From: an uncultured Collinsella sp.
GTDB taxonomy: Bacteria; Actinomycetota; Coriobacteriia; Coriobacteriales; Coriobacteriaceae
Length of the DNA stretch: 8,687 bases
Direction of reading: 5' to 3'
Assembly: GCA_900762015.1 (NCBI GenBank)
Contig: CAAFEX010000096.1
Location: forward strand, 1 to 8,687
Shown here in pieces: positions 1 through 5,772 of the stretch. The notes under the pieces were generated by a model. That model did no database searches, was not told where the DNA came from, and was given only the letters and a program-made list of their open reading frames with translations. Every line of letters begins with the position of its first letter. Position 1 is the first letter of the stretch. A program made the translations under genes and the position numbers.

Positions 1-80
1 GCCCGCCCCCTCCGCCGCACACTGGGAACGTGCCACGCACTTTACCTGCGTAAACAATGTGAGTGAAATATGAATCTCGA

Positions 81-105
81 TGGATACGCCCGCAGCCGTG
101 TATAC
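81..105 (+). promoter_or_regulatory. 25-bp leader motif, copy 1 (upstream of rplC)
   Basis: This stretch begins TGGATACGCCCG and ends GCCGTGTATAC. It matches positions 1946-1970, upstream of rplB, at 23 of 25 positions. In RNA it can form a short hairpin of AUACG with CGUGU. In copy 2 the left arm is ACACG, so the one difference in the stem keeps pairing (G-U here, G-C there). It also contains TATACT at 101-106, which resembles a -10 box, but no good -35 box lies 16-18 bp upstream; TGGATA at 81-86 is only 14 bp away. The repetition is directly visible. Whether it is a promoter, a protein-binding site or an RNA element is inference. Confidence 0.55.
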
Positions 106-165
106 TAAACAGCTGTGTGAAACCAGGGGAGTATTCTGGCTGGACAAAATGCCTGCTTAATAGGG

Positions 166-193
166 TTGTCAGGTAGTCCGGGCGAAATACAAG
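166..193 (+). promoter_or_regulatory. candidate promoter upstream of rplC
   Basis: TTGTCA at 166-171 matches the -35 consensus at five of six positions. TACAAG lies 16 bp downstream at 188-193 and matches the -10 consensus at four of six. Transcription from here would give a leader of about 90 nt before rplC that includes the hairpin at 218-269. This is a by-eye match only, and the TATACT at 101-106 is a competing -10 candidate. Confidence 0.35.
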
Positions 194-217
194 GCTGGGG
201 AGCACGTCGTGTAAGTA

Positions 218-269
218 GTGGTCCTCTAGGGGCGTACGCTCGGTGGTGTACGCATTGTCCCAAGACCAC
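218..269 (+). promoter_or_regulatory. irregular leader hairpin before rplC
   Basis: Three stacked helices can form: GTGGTC (218-223) with GACCAC (264-269), GGG (229-231) with CCC (259-261), and GCGTAC (232-237) with GTACGC (248-253), closing a 10-nt loop. That is 15 Watson-Crick pairs interrupted by internal loops. The structure ends about 10 nt before the weak rplC SD (GGGA, 279-282). Ribosomal-protein S10 operons in other bacteria have leader hairpins bound by L4, so an autoregulatory role is a reasonable guess, but no L4-binding signature was identified here. Confidence 0.45.
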
Positions 270-289
270 GCGAGAGTTGGGATCATATC

Positions 290-910
290 TTGATCAGCAT
301 GATTCTCGGCCGCAAGATTGGCATGACCCAGGTTTGGGACGAGGACGACAACGTCGTTCCCGTCACGGTCATCCAGGCTGGCCCCTGCGCTGTCTCGCAG
401 GTTAAAACTCAGGCAACCGACGGCTATGACGCCGTCCAGATTGGTTTCGGCGACATCAAGGCCAAGAACGTGAACAAGCCCATGGCTGGTCACTTCGCCA
501 AGGCCGGCGTCGAGCCTGTCCGTTTCCTTCGTGAGGTCCGCGTCGAGAACGGCGAGGAGCACAAGGTCGGCGAGGTCGTCACCGTCGCTGATTTCGCTGA
601 TGTCGAGAAGGTCGACGTCATCGGTACCTCCAAGGGTAAGGGCTTCCAGGGTCGCATCAAGCGCTGGGGTCAGCGCCGCGGTCCTATGACGCATGGTTCT
701 CACTTCCAGCGTCACCCCGGTTCTATCGGTCAGTGCGCCTATCCTGCGCGCGTCCTCAAGGGCGTCAAGATGGCCGGTCACATGGGTAACGAGCGCGTTA
801 CCGTCAAGAACCTTTCCGTTGTCCGCATCGATGCCGAGCAGAACCTCATCTTGGTCAAGGGCGCTGTCCCGGGTGCCAAGAATGGTCTCGTCGCCATCCG
901 TATGGCCTAA
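290..910 (+). CDS. rplC: 50S ribosomal protein L3
   Basis: This encodes ribosomal protein L3, which binds 23S rRNA early in assembly of the large subunit and reaches towards the peptidyl-transferase centre. The 206-residue product has the family opening ILGRKIGMTQVW, the central loop region RRGPMTHGSHFQRHPGSIG (about residues 129-147) and the KMAGHMGNERVTVKN block. I prefer the TTG start at 290 over the ATG at 299. It gives the MISMILGRK opening, with the same spacing before ILG as typical L3 proteins, and GGGA at 279-282 lies 7 nt upstream, whereas it would be 16 nt from the ATG. The gene is first in the visible block and is preceded by a 289-bp non-coding leader instead of rpsJ. A TTG start with a weak SD may mean its translation is limited or controlled. 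Confidence 0.96.
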   Translation: MISMILGRKIGMTQVWDEDDNVVPVTVIQAGPCAVSQVKTQATDGYDAVQIGFGDIKAKNVNKPMAGHFAKAGVEPVRFLREVRVENGEEHKVGEVVTVADFADVEKVDVIGTSKGKGFQGRIKRWGQRRGPMTHGSHFQRHPGSIGQCAYPARVLKGVKMAGHMGNERVTVKNLSVVRIDAEQNLILVKGAVPGAKNGLVAIRMA

Positions 911-956
911 GGGCCCAGCCCATTTAGCCCAGCGTCATACCAAGGAGAACACTTAA

Positions 957-1583
957 ATGGCAAAGTTTGAAGTAAAGAACAGCGAGGGCAAGAAGGTCGC
1001 CGAGGCCGAGCTCGCCGCTGAGGTGTACGGCATCGAGCCGAACATCCACGTTATGCACCACATCGTCAAGTGCCAGATGGCCTCTTGGCGTCAGGGCACC
1101 CAGTCTGCTAAGGGTCGCTCTGAGGTTTCCGGTGGCGGCAAGAAGCCTTGGCGTCAGAAGGGCACCGGTCGTGCCCGCCAGGGTTCCATCCGTGCTGCCC
1201 AGTGGCGTCACGGTGGCGTCGTCTTCGCCCCCAAGCCCCGTTCCTACGCTAAGCGTATGAACAACAAGGAGGTCAAGCTGGCCATGCGCTCCGCGCTGTC
1301 CGCCAAGCTGGCCGATGGCGAGCTCGTGCTCGTCGACGACTACGGCTTCGAGAAGCCTTCCACCAAGGCTGCCGTCGCCATGCTCAAGGCTCTCGGCCTT
1401 GAGGGCAAGCGTCTGACCATCATCGTTCGCGATGAGGACGTCAACGCCTACCTGTCGTTCCGCAACATTCCCAAGACATTCATCATCACTGCCGACGAGG
1501 CCAACACCTACGATCTCGTCAACAACAACGCCGTGCTGATGCCCGCCGACATCGCCGCTCACTTCGGGGAGGTGCTTGCATAA
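957..1583 (+). CDS. rplD: 50S ribosomal protein L4
   Basis: This is ribosomal protein L4, a 23S rRNA binder that lines the nascent-peptide exit tunnel. In enterobacteria it is also the autoregulator of the S10 operon. The 208-residue product has the long tunnel loop (about residues 42-93), including GGGKKPWRQKGTGRARQGS, the segment where macrolide-resistance changes are known. That segment looks wild-type here. The C-terminal half is the usual alpha/beta globular domain. AAGGAG about 940-945 serves as SD. The gene follows rplC by 46 bp and its stop is directly followed by the rplW ATG. The rplW SD (GGAGGTG, 1568-1574) lies inside the last codons of rplD, suggesting translational coupling. Confidence 0.97.
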   Translation: MAKFEVKNSEGKKVAEAELAAEVYGIEPNIHVMHHIVKCQMASWRQGTQSAKGRSEVSGGGKKPWRQKGTGRARQGSIRAAQWRHGGVVFAPKPRSYAKRMNNKEVKLAMRSALSAKLADGELVLVDDYGFEKPSTKAAVAMLKALGLEGKRLTIIVRDEDVNAYLSFRNIPKTFIITADEANTYDLVNNNAVLMPADIAAHFGEVLA

Positions 1584-1871
1584 ATGACCGCCCACGAGAT
1601 CATCATCCGTCCGATCGTGTCCGAGCGTTCCTTCTCCGGCATGGAGCTGAACAAGTACACGTTCGAGGTCGCCAAGGATGCTAACAAGTATCAGATCAAG
1701 GACGCTGTCGAGGAGATCTTCGGCGTCAAGGTCGTTCGCGTGAACACCCTGACGGTCAAGCCCAAGACCAAGCGCGTGCGCTATGTCGCCGGCAAGACCC
1801 GTTCTTGGAAGAAGGCCATCGTCACGCTGGCCGAGGGCGACACCATCGAGGTCTTTGGCAACCAGGCCTAA
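1584..1871 (+). CDS. rplW: 50S ribosomal protein L23
   Basis: This is ribosomal protein L23, located at the exit of the peptide tunnel, where trigger factor and SRP dock. The 95-residue product has normal family length. It shows the opening HEIIIRPIVSERS, the YTFEVAKDANKYQIKDAVEEIFGVKV core and the basic loop VKPKTKRVRYVAGKTRSWKKA. It starts immediately after the rplD stop, with the SD inside rplD. It is followed by a 179-bp gap before rplB, which is unusual because rplW and rplB are normally nearly adjacent. That gap carries regulatory-looking structure. Confidence 0.97.
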   Translation: MTAHEIIIRPIVSERSFSGMELNKYTFEVAKDANKYQIKDAVEEIFGVKVVRVNTLTVKPKTKRVRYVAGKTRSWKKAIVTLAEGDTIEVFGNQA

Positions 1872-1889
1872 GACTCGCTGCTGTTGAGT

Positions 1890-1925
1890 GAGCTCATGCC
1901 TCCCAAATAGGGGAGGCGGGAGCTC
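1890..1925 (+). promoter_or_regulatory. strong hairpin in the rplW-rplB gap
   Basis: A perfect 7-bp inner stem, GCCTCCC (1898-1904) with GGGAGGC (1911-1917), closes a 6-nt loop. It is enclosed by a GAGCTC/GAGCTC outer stem (1890-1895 with 1920-1925) across a 2x2 internal loop. TTTT follows at 1930-1933, a few bases after the stem, so it is at best a weak intrinsic terminator. It may be an attenuator, an RNA-stability element or a ribosomal-protein site separating the rplC-D-W segment from rplB onward. Confidence 0.5.
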
Positions 1926-1945
1926 AAGGTTTTGGGCGTATAAAA

Positions 1946-1970
1946 TGGACACGCCCGGAGCCGTGTATAC
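1946..1970 (+). promoter_or_regulatory. 25-bp leader motif, copy 2 (upstream of rplB)
   Basis: This is the second copy of the motif at 81-105. It differs only at the fifth base (C for T) and the thirteenth base (G for C). A 5-bp hairpin, ACACG (1949-1953) with CGTGT (1962-1966), has an 8-nt loop. TATAC again closes the motif. A TATAAAAT string (1939-1946) lies just upstream and could be a -10 box, but no clear -35 box is visible because the position is taken by the hairpin at 1890-1925. Its location suggests a second control point for rplB and the genes after it. Confidence 0.55.
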
Positions 1971-1988
1971 GTCCGGTGTCATCGCACC

Positions 1989-2047
1989 CGAGGCAGAACC
2001 TCGAATCCCTGTCTGTGATGGCTAACGGATTCCTATTGAAAGGGATT
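1989..2047 (+). promoter_or_regulatory. rplB leader: hairpin plus SD-sequestering stem
   Basis: A 5-bp hairpin, CGAGG (1989-1993) with CCTCG (1999-2003), is immediately followed by AATCCCT (2004-2010). AATCCCT is perfectly complementary to AGGGATT (2041-2047). The latter contains the only SD-like sequence for rplB (AGGG, 6 nt before the ATG). AATCC can alternatively pair with GGATT (2027-2031), which would free the SD. Two mutually exclusive pairings around a start site are the usual sign of translational control. The pairings are seen in the sequence; control by a ribosomal protein is inference. Confidence 0.5.
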
Positions 2048-2050
2048 GTA

Positions 2051-2881
2051 ATGGCTGTAAAGCACCTTAAGCCGACCTCCGCTGGTAGGCGTTGGCAGAC
2101 GATCTCCGACTTCTCCGAGATCACCTGCACCAAGCCCGAGAAGTCTCTTCTCGAGCCCCTGCCCAAGAAGGCCGGTCGTAACAACAACGGCCGCATCACC
2201 ACCCGCCACCAGGGCGGCGGCGTGAAGCGTCGTTACCGCGTGATCGACTTCAAGCGCAACAAGGACGGCGTGCCCGCCAAGGTTGCCACGATCGAGTACG
2301 ATCCGAACCGTTCCGCTCGCATCGCTCTGCTGCACTACGCTGACGGTGAGAAGCGCTACATCCTGGCCCCCAAGGGCCTCGAGGTCGGTCAGACCGTCAT
2401 GTCCGGTTCTGACGCCGACATCAAGCCGGGCAACGCTCTGCCCCTCGCCGACATCCCCGTCGGTACGCTCATCCACGCCGTCGAGTTCCAGCCGGGCAAG
2501 GGCGCTGCTATCGCCCGTTCCGCCGGTAACTCCTGCCAGCTGATGGGTAAGGAGGGCAAGTACGCTATCGTCCGTATGCCTTCCTCCGAGATGCGCCGCA
2601 TCCTCGTTACCTGCCGCGCCACCGTCGGTGAGGTCGGCAACGCCGATCACTCCAACATCGTCATCGGCAAGGCCGGCCGTAAGCGTCACATGAACGTGCG
2701 CCCGACCGTCCGCGGTACCGTCATGAACCCTGTCGACCACCCGCACGGCGGTGGCGAGGGCAAGAACCACACCTCTGGTCGTCCCTCTGTTACCCCCTGG
2801 GGTAAGCCGACGAAGGGCCTTCGTACGCGCAAGAAGAAGAAGGTCTCGAACCAGCACATCATTCGTCGCCGTAAGAAGTAA
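2051..2881 (+). CDS. rplB: 50S ribosomal protein L2
   Basis: This is ribosomal protein L2, needed for subunit association and close to the peptidyl-transferase centre. The 276-residue product is full length. It has an N-terminal OB-fold region with GRNNNGRITTRHQGGGVKRRYR (about 42-63), an SH3-like middle, and the signature VRGTVMNPVDHPHGGGEGK (about 220-240) with the histidine pair linked to activity, then a lysine-rich C-terminus. The start is ATG 2051. Upstream in-frame extension to 1976 has no SD and would add residues unlike the family. The start is embedded in the structured leader 1989-2047. The next gene, rpsS, follows after 32 bp. Confidence 0.97.
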   Translation: MAVKHLKPTSAGRRWQTISDFSEITCTKPEKSLLEPLPKKAGRNNNGRITTRHQGGGVKRRYRVIDFKRNKDGVPAKVATIEYDPNRSARIALLHYADGEKRYILAPKGLEVGQTVMSGSDADIKPGNALPLADIPVGTLIHAVEFQPGKGAAIARSAGNSCQLMGKEGKYAIVRMPSSEMRRILVTCRATVGEVGNADHSNIVIGKAGRKRHMNVRPTVRGTVMNPVDHPHGGGEGKNHTSGRPSVTPWGKPTKGLRTRKKKKVSNQHIIRRRKK

Positions 2882-2913
2882 TTTCGGATACCGAGTTTTA
2901 GGAGAAAGCACTT

Positions 2914-3174
2914 ATGAGCAGAAGTCTCAAAAAGGGCCCGTTCGTGGAGACTCGCCTTCTCTCGCGTATCACCGCGATGAACGAGGCTGGCAAGAAGGAC
3001 GTCGTGAAGACCTGGTCCCGCGCGTCTACCATCTTCCCCGAGATGGTTGGTCACACCATCGCCGTCCACGACGGCCGCAAGCATGTGCCCGTGTATGTTA
3101 CCGAGTCCATGGTTGGTCACAAGCTCGGCGAGTTCGCGCCGACTCGTACGTTCCGTGGCCACAAGGCCAAATAG
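2914..3174 (+). CDS. rpsS: 30S ribosomal protein S19
   Basis: This is ribosomal protein S19, in the head of the small subunit, which contacts 16S rRNA with S13 near the A-site tRNA. The 86-residue product matches the family from end to end: the opening MSRSLKKGPFVE, KTWSRASTIFPEMVGHTIAVHDGRKHVPV in the middle, and the closing KLGEFAPTRTFRGHKAK. TAGGAG (about 2899-2904) is the SD. It sits between rplB and rplV as in nearly all bacteria. Nothing unusual is seen. Confidence 0.97.
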   Translation: MSRSLKKGPFVETRLLSRITAMNEAGKKDVVKTWSRASTIFPEMVGHTIAVHDGRKHVPVYVTESMVGHKLGEFAPTRTFRGHKAK

Positions 3175-3188
3175 GGGGTTAACCGTAA

Positions 3189-3560
3189 ATGGCAACTAAG
3201 TCTATTGAAACTGAGGCCACCGAGGTTCGCGCCGTCGCTAAGTACGTGCGTGTTTCCCCCAGCAAGGCCCGCCTGGTGGTCGATCTGATCCGCCGCAAGC
3301 CTGTCGCTCAGGCCTTCGACATCCTCCACTTCTGCGACCGCGCCGTCGCCGTGGATGTCGAGAAGGTTCTCCGTTCCGCCGTTGCGAACGCCGAGAACAA
3401 CAACGGTCTGCGTGCCGACAACCTGGTTGTCGCCGCTGCCTATGTTGACGAGGGTCCGACGCTTAAGCGCATCCGTCCCCGCGCCAAGGGTTCCGCTTCT
3501 CGCATTCTGAAGCGTACTTCCCACATCACCGTCGTCGTTGCTCCTCGAAAGGAGGCGTAA
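3189..3560 (+). CDS. rplV: 50S ribosomal protein L22
   Basis: This is ribosomal protein L22, which binds several 23S rRNA domains and whose long beta-hairpin lines the exit tunnel. The 123-residue product has a short N-terminal extension (about 12 residues) before the conserved VRAVAKYVRVSPSKARLVVDLIR. The tunnel hairpin DEGPTLKRIRPRAKGSASRILKRTSHI lies near residues 87-113. GGGGGT before the start is the only SD and is modest. AAAGGAGG, the SD for rpsC, lies inside its last codons (about 3547-3554). It is 14 bp after rpsS and 6 bp before rpsC. Confidence 0.97.
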   Translation: MATKSIETEATEVRAVAKYVRVSPSKARLVVDLIRRKPVAQAFDILHFCDRAVAVDVEKVLRSAVANAENNNGLRADNLVVAAAYVDEGPTLKRIRPRAKGSASRILKRTSHITVVVAPRKEA

Positions 3561-3566
3561 AGCTGT

Positions 3567-4277
3567 ATGGGTCAGAAAGTCTACCCCACCGGCTTCCGTC
3601 TTGGCATCACCGAGAACTGGCGCTCCCGCTGGTTCGCAGAGAAGGATTACGCTAAGACCCTCGGTAACGATCTCGAGATCCGCAAGTACCTCGAGAAGCG
3701 TCTTTCCCGCGCAGCTGTCTCCCGCGTCGAGATCGAGCGCGCTGGCGACAAGGTGAAGGTCATTATCCTCACCGCTCGCCCCGGCGTTGTCATCGGTAAG
3801 AAGGGTGCCGAGATCGATACCCTCCGCACCGAGCTCGAGAAGGTCGCTGGCGTCTCCAAGGGCCAGCTCTCCGTCGACGTTGTCGAGATCAAGCGCCCCG
3901 AGCTCGACGCCAACCTCGTTGCTCAGTCCATTGCTGAGCAGCTCGAGGGCCGCGTTGCCTTCCGTCGTGCTATGCGCAAGGCTGTCCAGTCCGCCCGCAA
4001 GGCCGGCGCCAAGGGCATCCGTATCCAGTGCTCCGGTCGTCTCGGCGGTGCCGAGATGGGCCGTCGTGAGTGGTACCGCGAGGGTCGCGTGCCTCTGCAC
4101 ACCCTCCGTGCCAAGATCGACTACGGCACGGCTGTCGCCAGCACCACCATGGGCGCTTGCGGCGTGAAGGTCTGGATCTACCTGGGCGAGAAGCTCCCGG
4201 GCCAGCCTGTTCCCAACCCTGCACTCGAGGGCTCTTCCCGTCCTCGTCGTCGTAACTCCGAGAGGAGGGGTCAGTAG
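3567..4277 (+). CDS. rpsC: 30S ribosomal protein S3
   Basis: This is ribosomal protein S3, in the small-subunit head at the mRNA entry site, with a role in mRNA unwinding. The 236-residue product begins MGQKVYPTGFRLGI. Its KH-domain GxxG-type loop VIGKKG is at residues 75-80, and the C-terminal domain includes GRLGGAEMGRREWYREGRVPLHTLRAKIDYG. It ends in a short basic tail rich in arginine. The SD AAAGGAGG lies in the end of rplV. Its TAG stop overlaps the GTG start of rplP by one base, and the rplP SD (GGAGGGG) is inside its last codons, pointing to translational coupling. Confidence 0.97.
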   Translation: MGQKVYPTGFRLGITENWRSRWFAEKDYAKTLGNDLEIRKYLEKRLSRAAVSRVEIERAGDKVKVIILTARPGVVIGKKGAEIDTLRTELEKVAGVSKGQLSVDVVEIKRPELDANLVAQSIAEQLEGRVAFRRAMRKAVQSARKAGAKGIRIQCSGRLGGAEMGRREWYREGRVPLHTLRAKIDYGTAVASTTMGACGVKVWIYLGEKLPGQPVPNPALEGSSRPRRRNSERRGQ

Positions 4278-4780
4278 TGCTTGCCCCTAAGCGTATTCTT
4301 CACCGCAAGGTGCAGCGTGGCTCCATGAAGGGCCAGGCCAAGGGTAATACCGAGCTGCATTTCGGCGAGTTTGGTATCCAGGCTCTCGAGGCCCATTGGA
4401 TCACCAACCGTCAGATCGAGGCCGCTCGTATTGCCATGACCCGCTACATGAAGCGTGGCGGTCGTGTCTACATCACGATCTTCCCCGATAAGCCCATCAC
4501 CAAGAAGCCTGCCGAGACTCGCATGGGTTCTGGTAAGGGTAACCCCGAGGAGTGGGTGGCCGTCGTCAAGCCCGGCCGCATCATGTTCGAGGTCAAGGGT
4601 GTTCCCGAGGAGGTCGCTCGCGAGGCTCTGCGTCTTGCACAGCACAAGCTTCCCATCAAGACCAAGATTGTTGCTGCCAAGAACGCTGAGCAGCGCATCG
4701 AGAAGGAGATGGCTGAGGAGGCCGCTCTCGAGGCCAAGTGGGCTGCTGAGGACGCCGCCGCCGCCAAGGAGGAGAACTAA
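4277..4780 (+). CDS. rplP: 50S ribosomal protein L16 with acidic C-terminal tail
   Basis: This is ribosomal protein L16, which helps organise the A-site region of the large subunit. Residues 1-130 match the family: MLAPKRILHRK, WITNRQIEAARIAMTRYMKRGG, the KPITKKPAETRMGSGKG loop near 72-88, and the usual end HKLPIKTK. The protein then continues for about 35 more residues (132-167), an Ala/Glu-rich, probably helical and net acidic tail. Most L16 proteins stop near residue 137-145. The start is GTG 4277, overlapping the rpsC stop (TAGTG), which puts the family opening in place. Its stop overlaps the rpmC start (TAATG). Tail codon use resembles the rest of the gene. Confidence 0.96.
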   Translation: MLAPKRILHRKVQRGSMKGQAKGNTELHFGEFGIQALEAHWITNRQIEAARIAMTRYMKRGGRVYITIFPDKPITKKPAETRMGSGKGNPEEWVAVVKPGRIMFEVKGVPEEVAREALRLAQHKLPIKTKIVAAKNAEQRIEKEMAEEAALEAKWAAEDAAAAKEEN

Positions 4781-4995
4781 TGAAGCCCGCAGAGATTCGT
4801 GAGCTCTCGGACGCTCAGCTCGTTGAGAAGCTGAAGGAAATGCGCGCCGAGCTCTTTAACCTTCGTTTCCAGATGGCCACCAGCCAGCTGGACAACACCG
4901 CTCGCGTCAACACCGTGAAGAAGGACATCGCTCGCGTCCTCACGGAGCAGCGCGCCCGCGAGATCGCAGCGGAGAAGTCCGCTGTCGCCGAGTAG
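4780..4995 (+). CDS. rpmC: 50S ribosomal protein L29
   Basis: This is ribosomal protein L29, a small helical-hairpin protein beside L23 at the tunnel exit. The 71-residue product shows the family pattern MKPAEIRELSDAQLVEKLKEMRAELFNLRFQ and VNTVKKDIARVLT. It has a slightly extended Ala/Glu-rich C-terminus. The start ATG overlaps the rplP stop by one base, and the SD (AAGGAGGAG) lies in the end of rplP, so coupling with L16 is likely. Confidence 0.96.
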   Translation: MKPAEIRELSDAQLVEKLKEMRAELFNLRFQMATSQLDNTARVNTVKKDIARVLTEQRAREIAAEKSAVAE

Positions 4996-5011
4996 GACCT
5001 AAGGAGAGAAC

Positions 5012-5272
5012 ATGACTGATTCGCGTAACTCGCGTAAGGTCCGTACGGGTGTCGTTACCTCCGTCTCCGGTGCCAAGACCATTGTTGTCACCATCACCGA
5101 GCGCAAGCGTCACCCCAAGTACGGCAAGATGATGACCAGCTCCAAGAAGCTGCACGCTCACGACGAGGAGTGCACGGCTGGCGTGGGCGATACCGTCCGC
5201 GTTATGGAGACCCGTCCTATGTCCAAGATGAAGCGTTGGCGCCTCATCGAGGTCGTCGAGCGCGCTAAATAA
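5012..5272 (+). CDS. rpsQ: 30S ribosomal protein S17
   Basis: This is ribosomal protein S17, an OB-fold protein that binds the 5' domain of 16S rRNA as a primary assembly protein. The 86-residue product has RKVRTGVVTSVSGAKTIVVTITERKRHPKYGK, then HAHDEECTAGVGDTVRVMETRPMSKMKRWRLIEVVERAK, all typical. AAGGAGAG just upstream is a good SD. It is the last gene of the classical S10 operon. A 118-bp structured gap follows before rplN. Confidence 0.97.
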   Translation: MTDSRNSRKVRTGVVTSVSGAKTIVVTITERKRHPKYGKMMTSSKKLHAHDEECTAGVGDTVRVMETRPMSKMKRWRLIEVVERAK

Positions 5273-5299
5273 GCAGTCGCTCTTACGACTTGTACGTTT

Positions 5300-5377
5300 C
5301 CGAAGATGTGCGTATGCCTGGCTTGCATACCACGAGCCGCATAAAGGCTGCGCACCTCTCTTCGGTTCTTAGTTCGG
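5300..5377 (+). ncRNA. candidate structured leader RNA before rplN
   Basis: On paper this gap folds into a three-way junction. The closing stem is CCGAAGA (5300-5306) with TCTTCGG (5359-5365), continued by GTGCG (5308-5312) with CGCAC (5351-5355). Arm 2 is TATGC/GCATA (5313-5317 with 5325-5329) with a 7-nt loop. Arm 3 is AGCC/GGCT (5335-5338 with 5346-5349) with loop GCATAAA. A second TTCGG (5373-5377) overlaps the rplN SD GGAGG (5376-5380), so the left arm CCGAA (5300-5304) could pair with either copy, leaving the SD free or blocked. The position, at the start of the spc gene set, suits ribosomal-protein feedback control. I do not recognise it as a named leader class, and no covariation could be tested. 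Confidence 0.5.
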
Positions 5378-5390
5378 AGGAACATCTACC

Positions 5391-5759
5391 ATGATTCAGA
5401 TGCAAACCATGCTGAACGTCGCCGACAACTCCGGCGCTCGCAAGATTCGCTGCATCAAGGTGCTTGGCGGTTCCAAGCGTCGTTATGCAGGCATCGGCGA
5501 TGTGTTCATCGGTGCTGTCCAGGAGGCTACCCCTGGCGCCAACGTCAAGAAGAAGGACGTTGTCCGTTGCGTCGTCGTTCGCACCGTTAAGGAGATCCGC
5601 CGCAAGGATGGCTCCTACATTCGCTTTGATGAGAACGCCTGCGTTGTCATCAACAACGATGGTTCGCCCGTCGGCACCCGTATCTTCGGGCCTGTCGCTC
5701 GCGAGCTTCGTGACAAGAAGTACATGAAGATCGTCTCGCTCGCTCCCGAGACCCTGTAG
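5391..5759 (+). CDS. rplN: 50S ribosomal protein L14
   Basis: This is ribosomal protein L14, a beta-barrel 23S rRNA-binding protein at the subunit interface and the normal first gene of the spc operon. The 122-residue product is exactly family length. It has MIQMQTMLNVADNSGARKIRCIKVLGG, the basic KKKDVVRCVVVRT stretch, and FGPVARELRDKKYMKIVSLAPE at the end. GGAGG (5376-5380) is 10 nt before the ATG and may be controlled by the leader structure upstream. rplX follows after 13 bp. Confidence 0.97.
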   Translation: MIQMQTMLNVADNSGARKIRCIKVLGGSKRRYAGIGDVFIGAVQEATPGANVKKKDVVRCVVVRTVKEIRRKDGSYIRFDENACVVINNDGSPVGTRIFGPVARELRDKKYMKIVSLAPETL

Positions 5760-5772
5760 TTAGGGGAGATAT

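Noticed and set aside
166..405. Open frame starting before rplC and overlapping it
   Set aside because: It overlaps the start of rplC out of frame, has no good SD and encodes an arginine/glycine-rich sequence with no family features.
1143..1185. L4 tunnel-loop changes that could give macrolide resistance
   Set aside because: The KPWRQKGTGRARQGS segment keeps the usual residues, so no resistance change is seen.
2884..2894. TCGG/CCGA mini-hairpin followed by GTTTT between rplB and rpsS
   Set aside because: Only 4 bp with a 3-nt loop; too weak for a terminator inside an otherwise tight operon.
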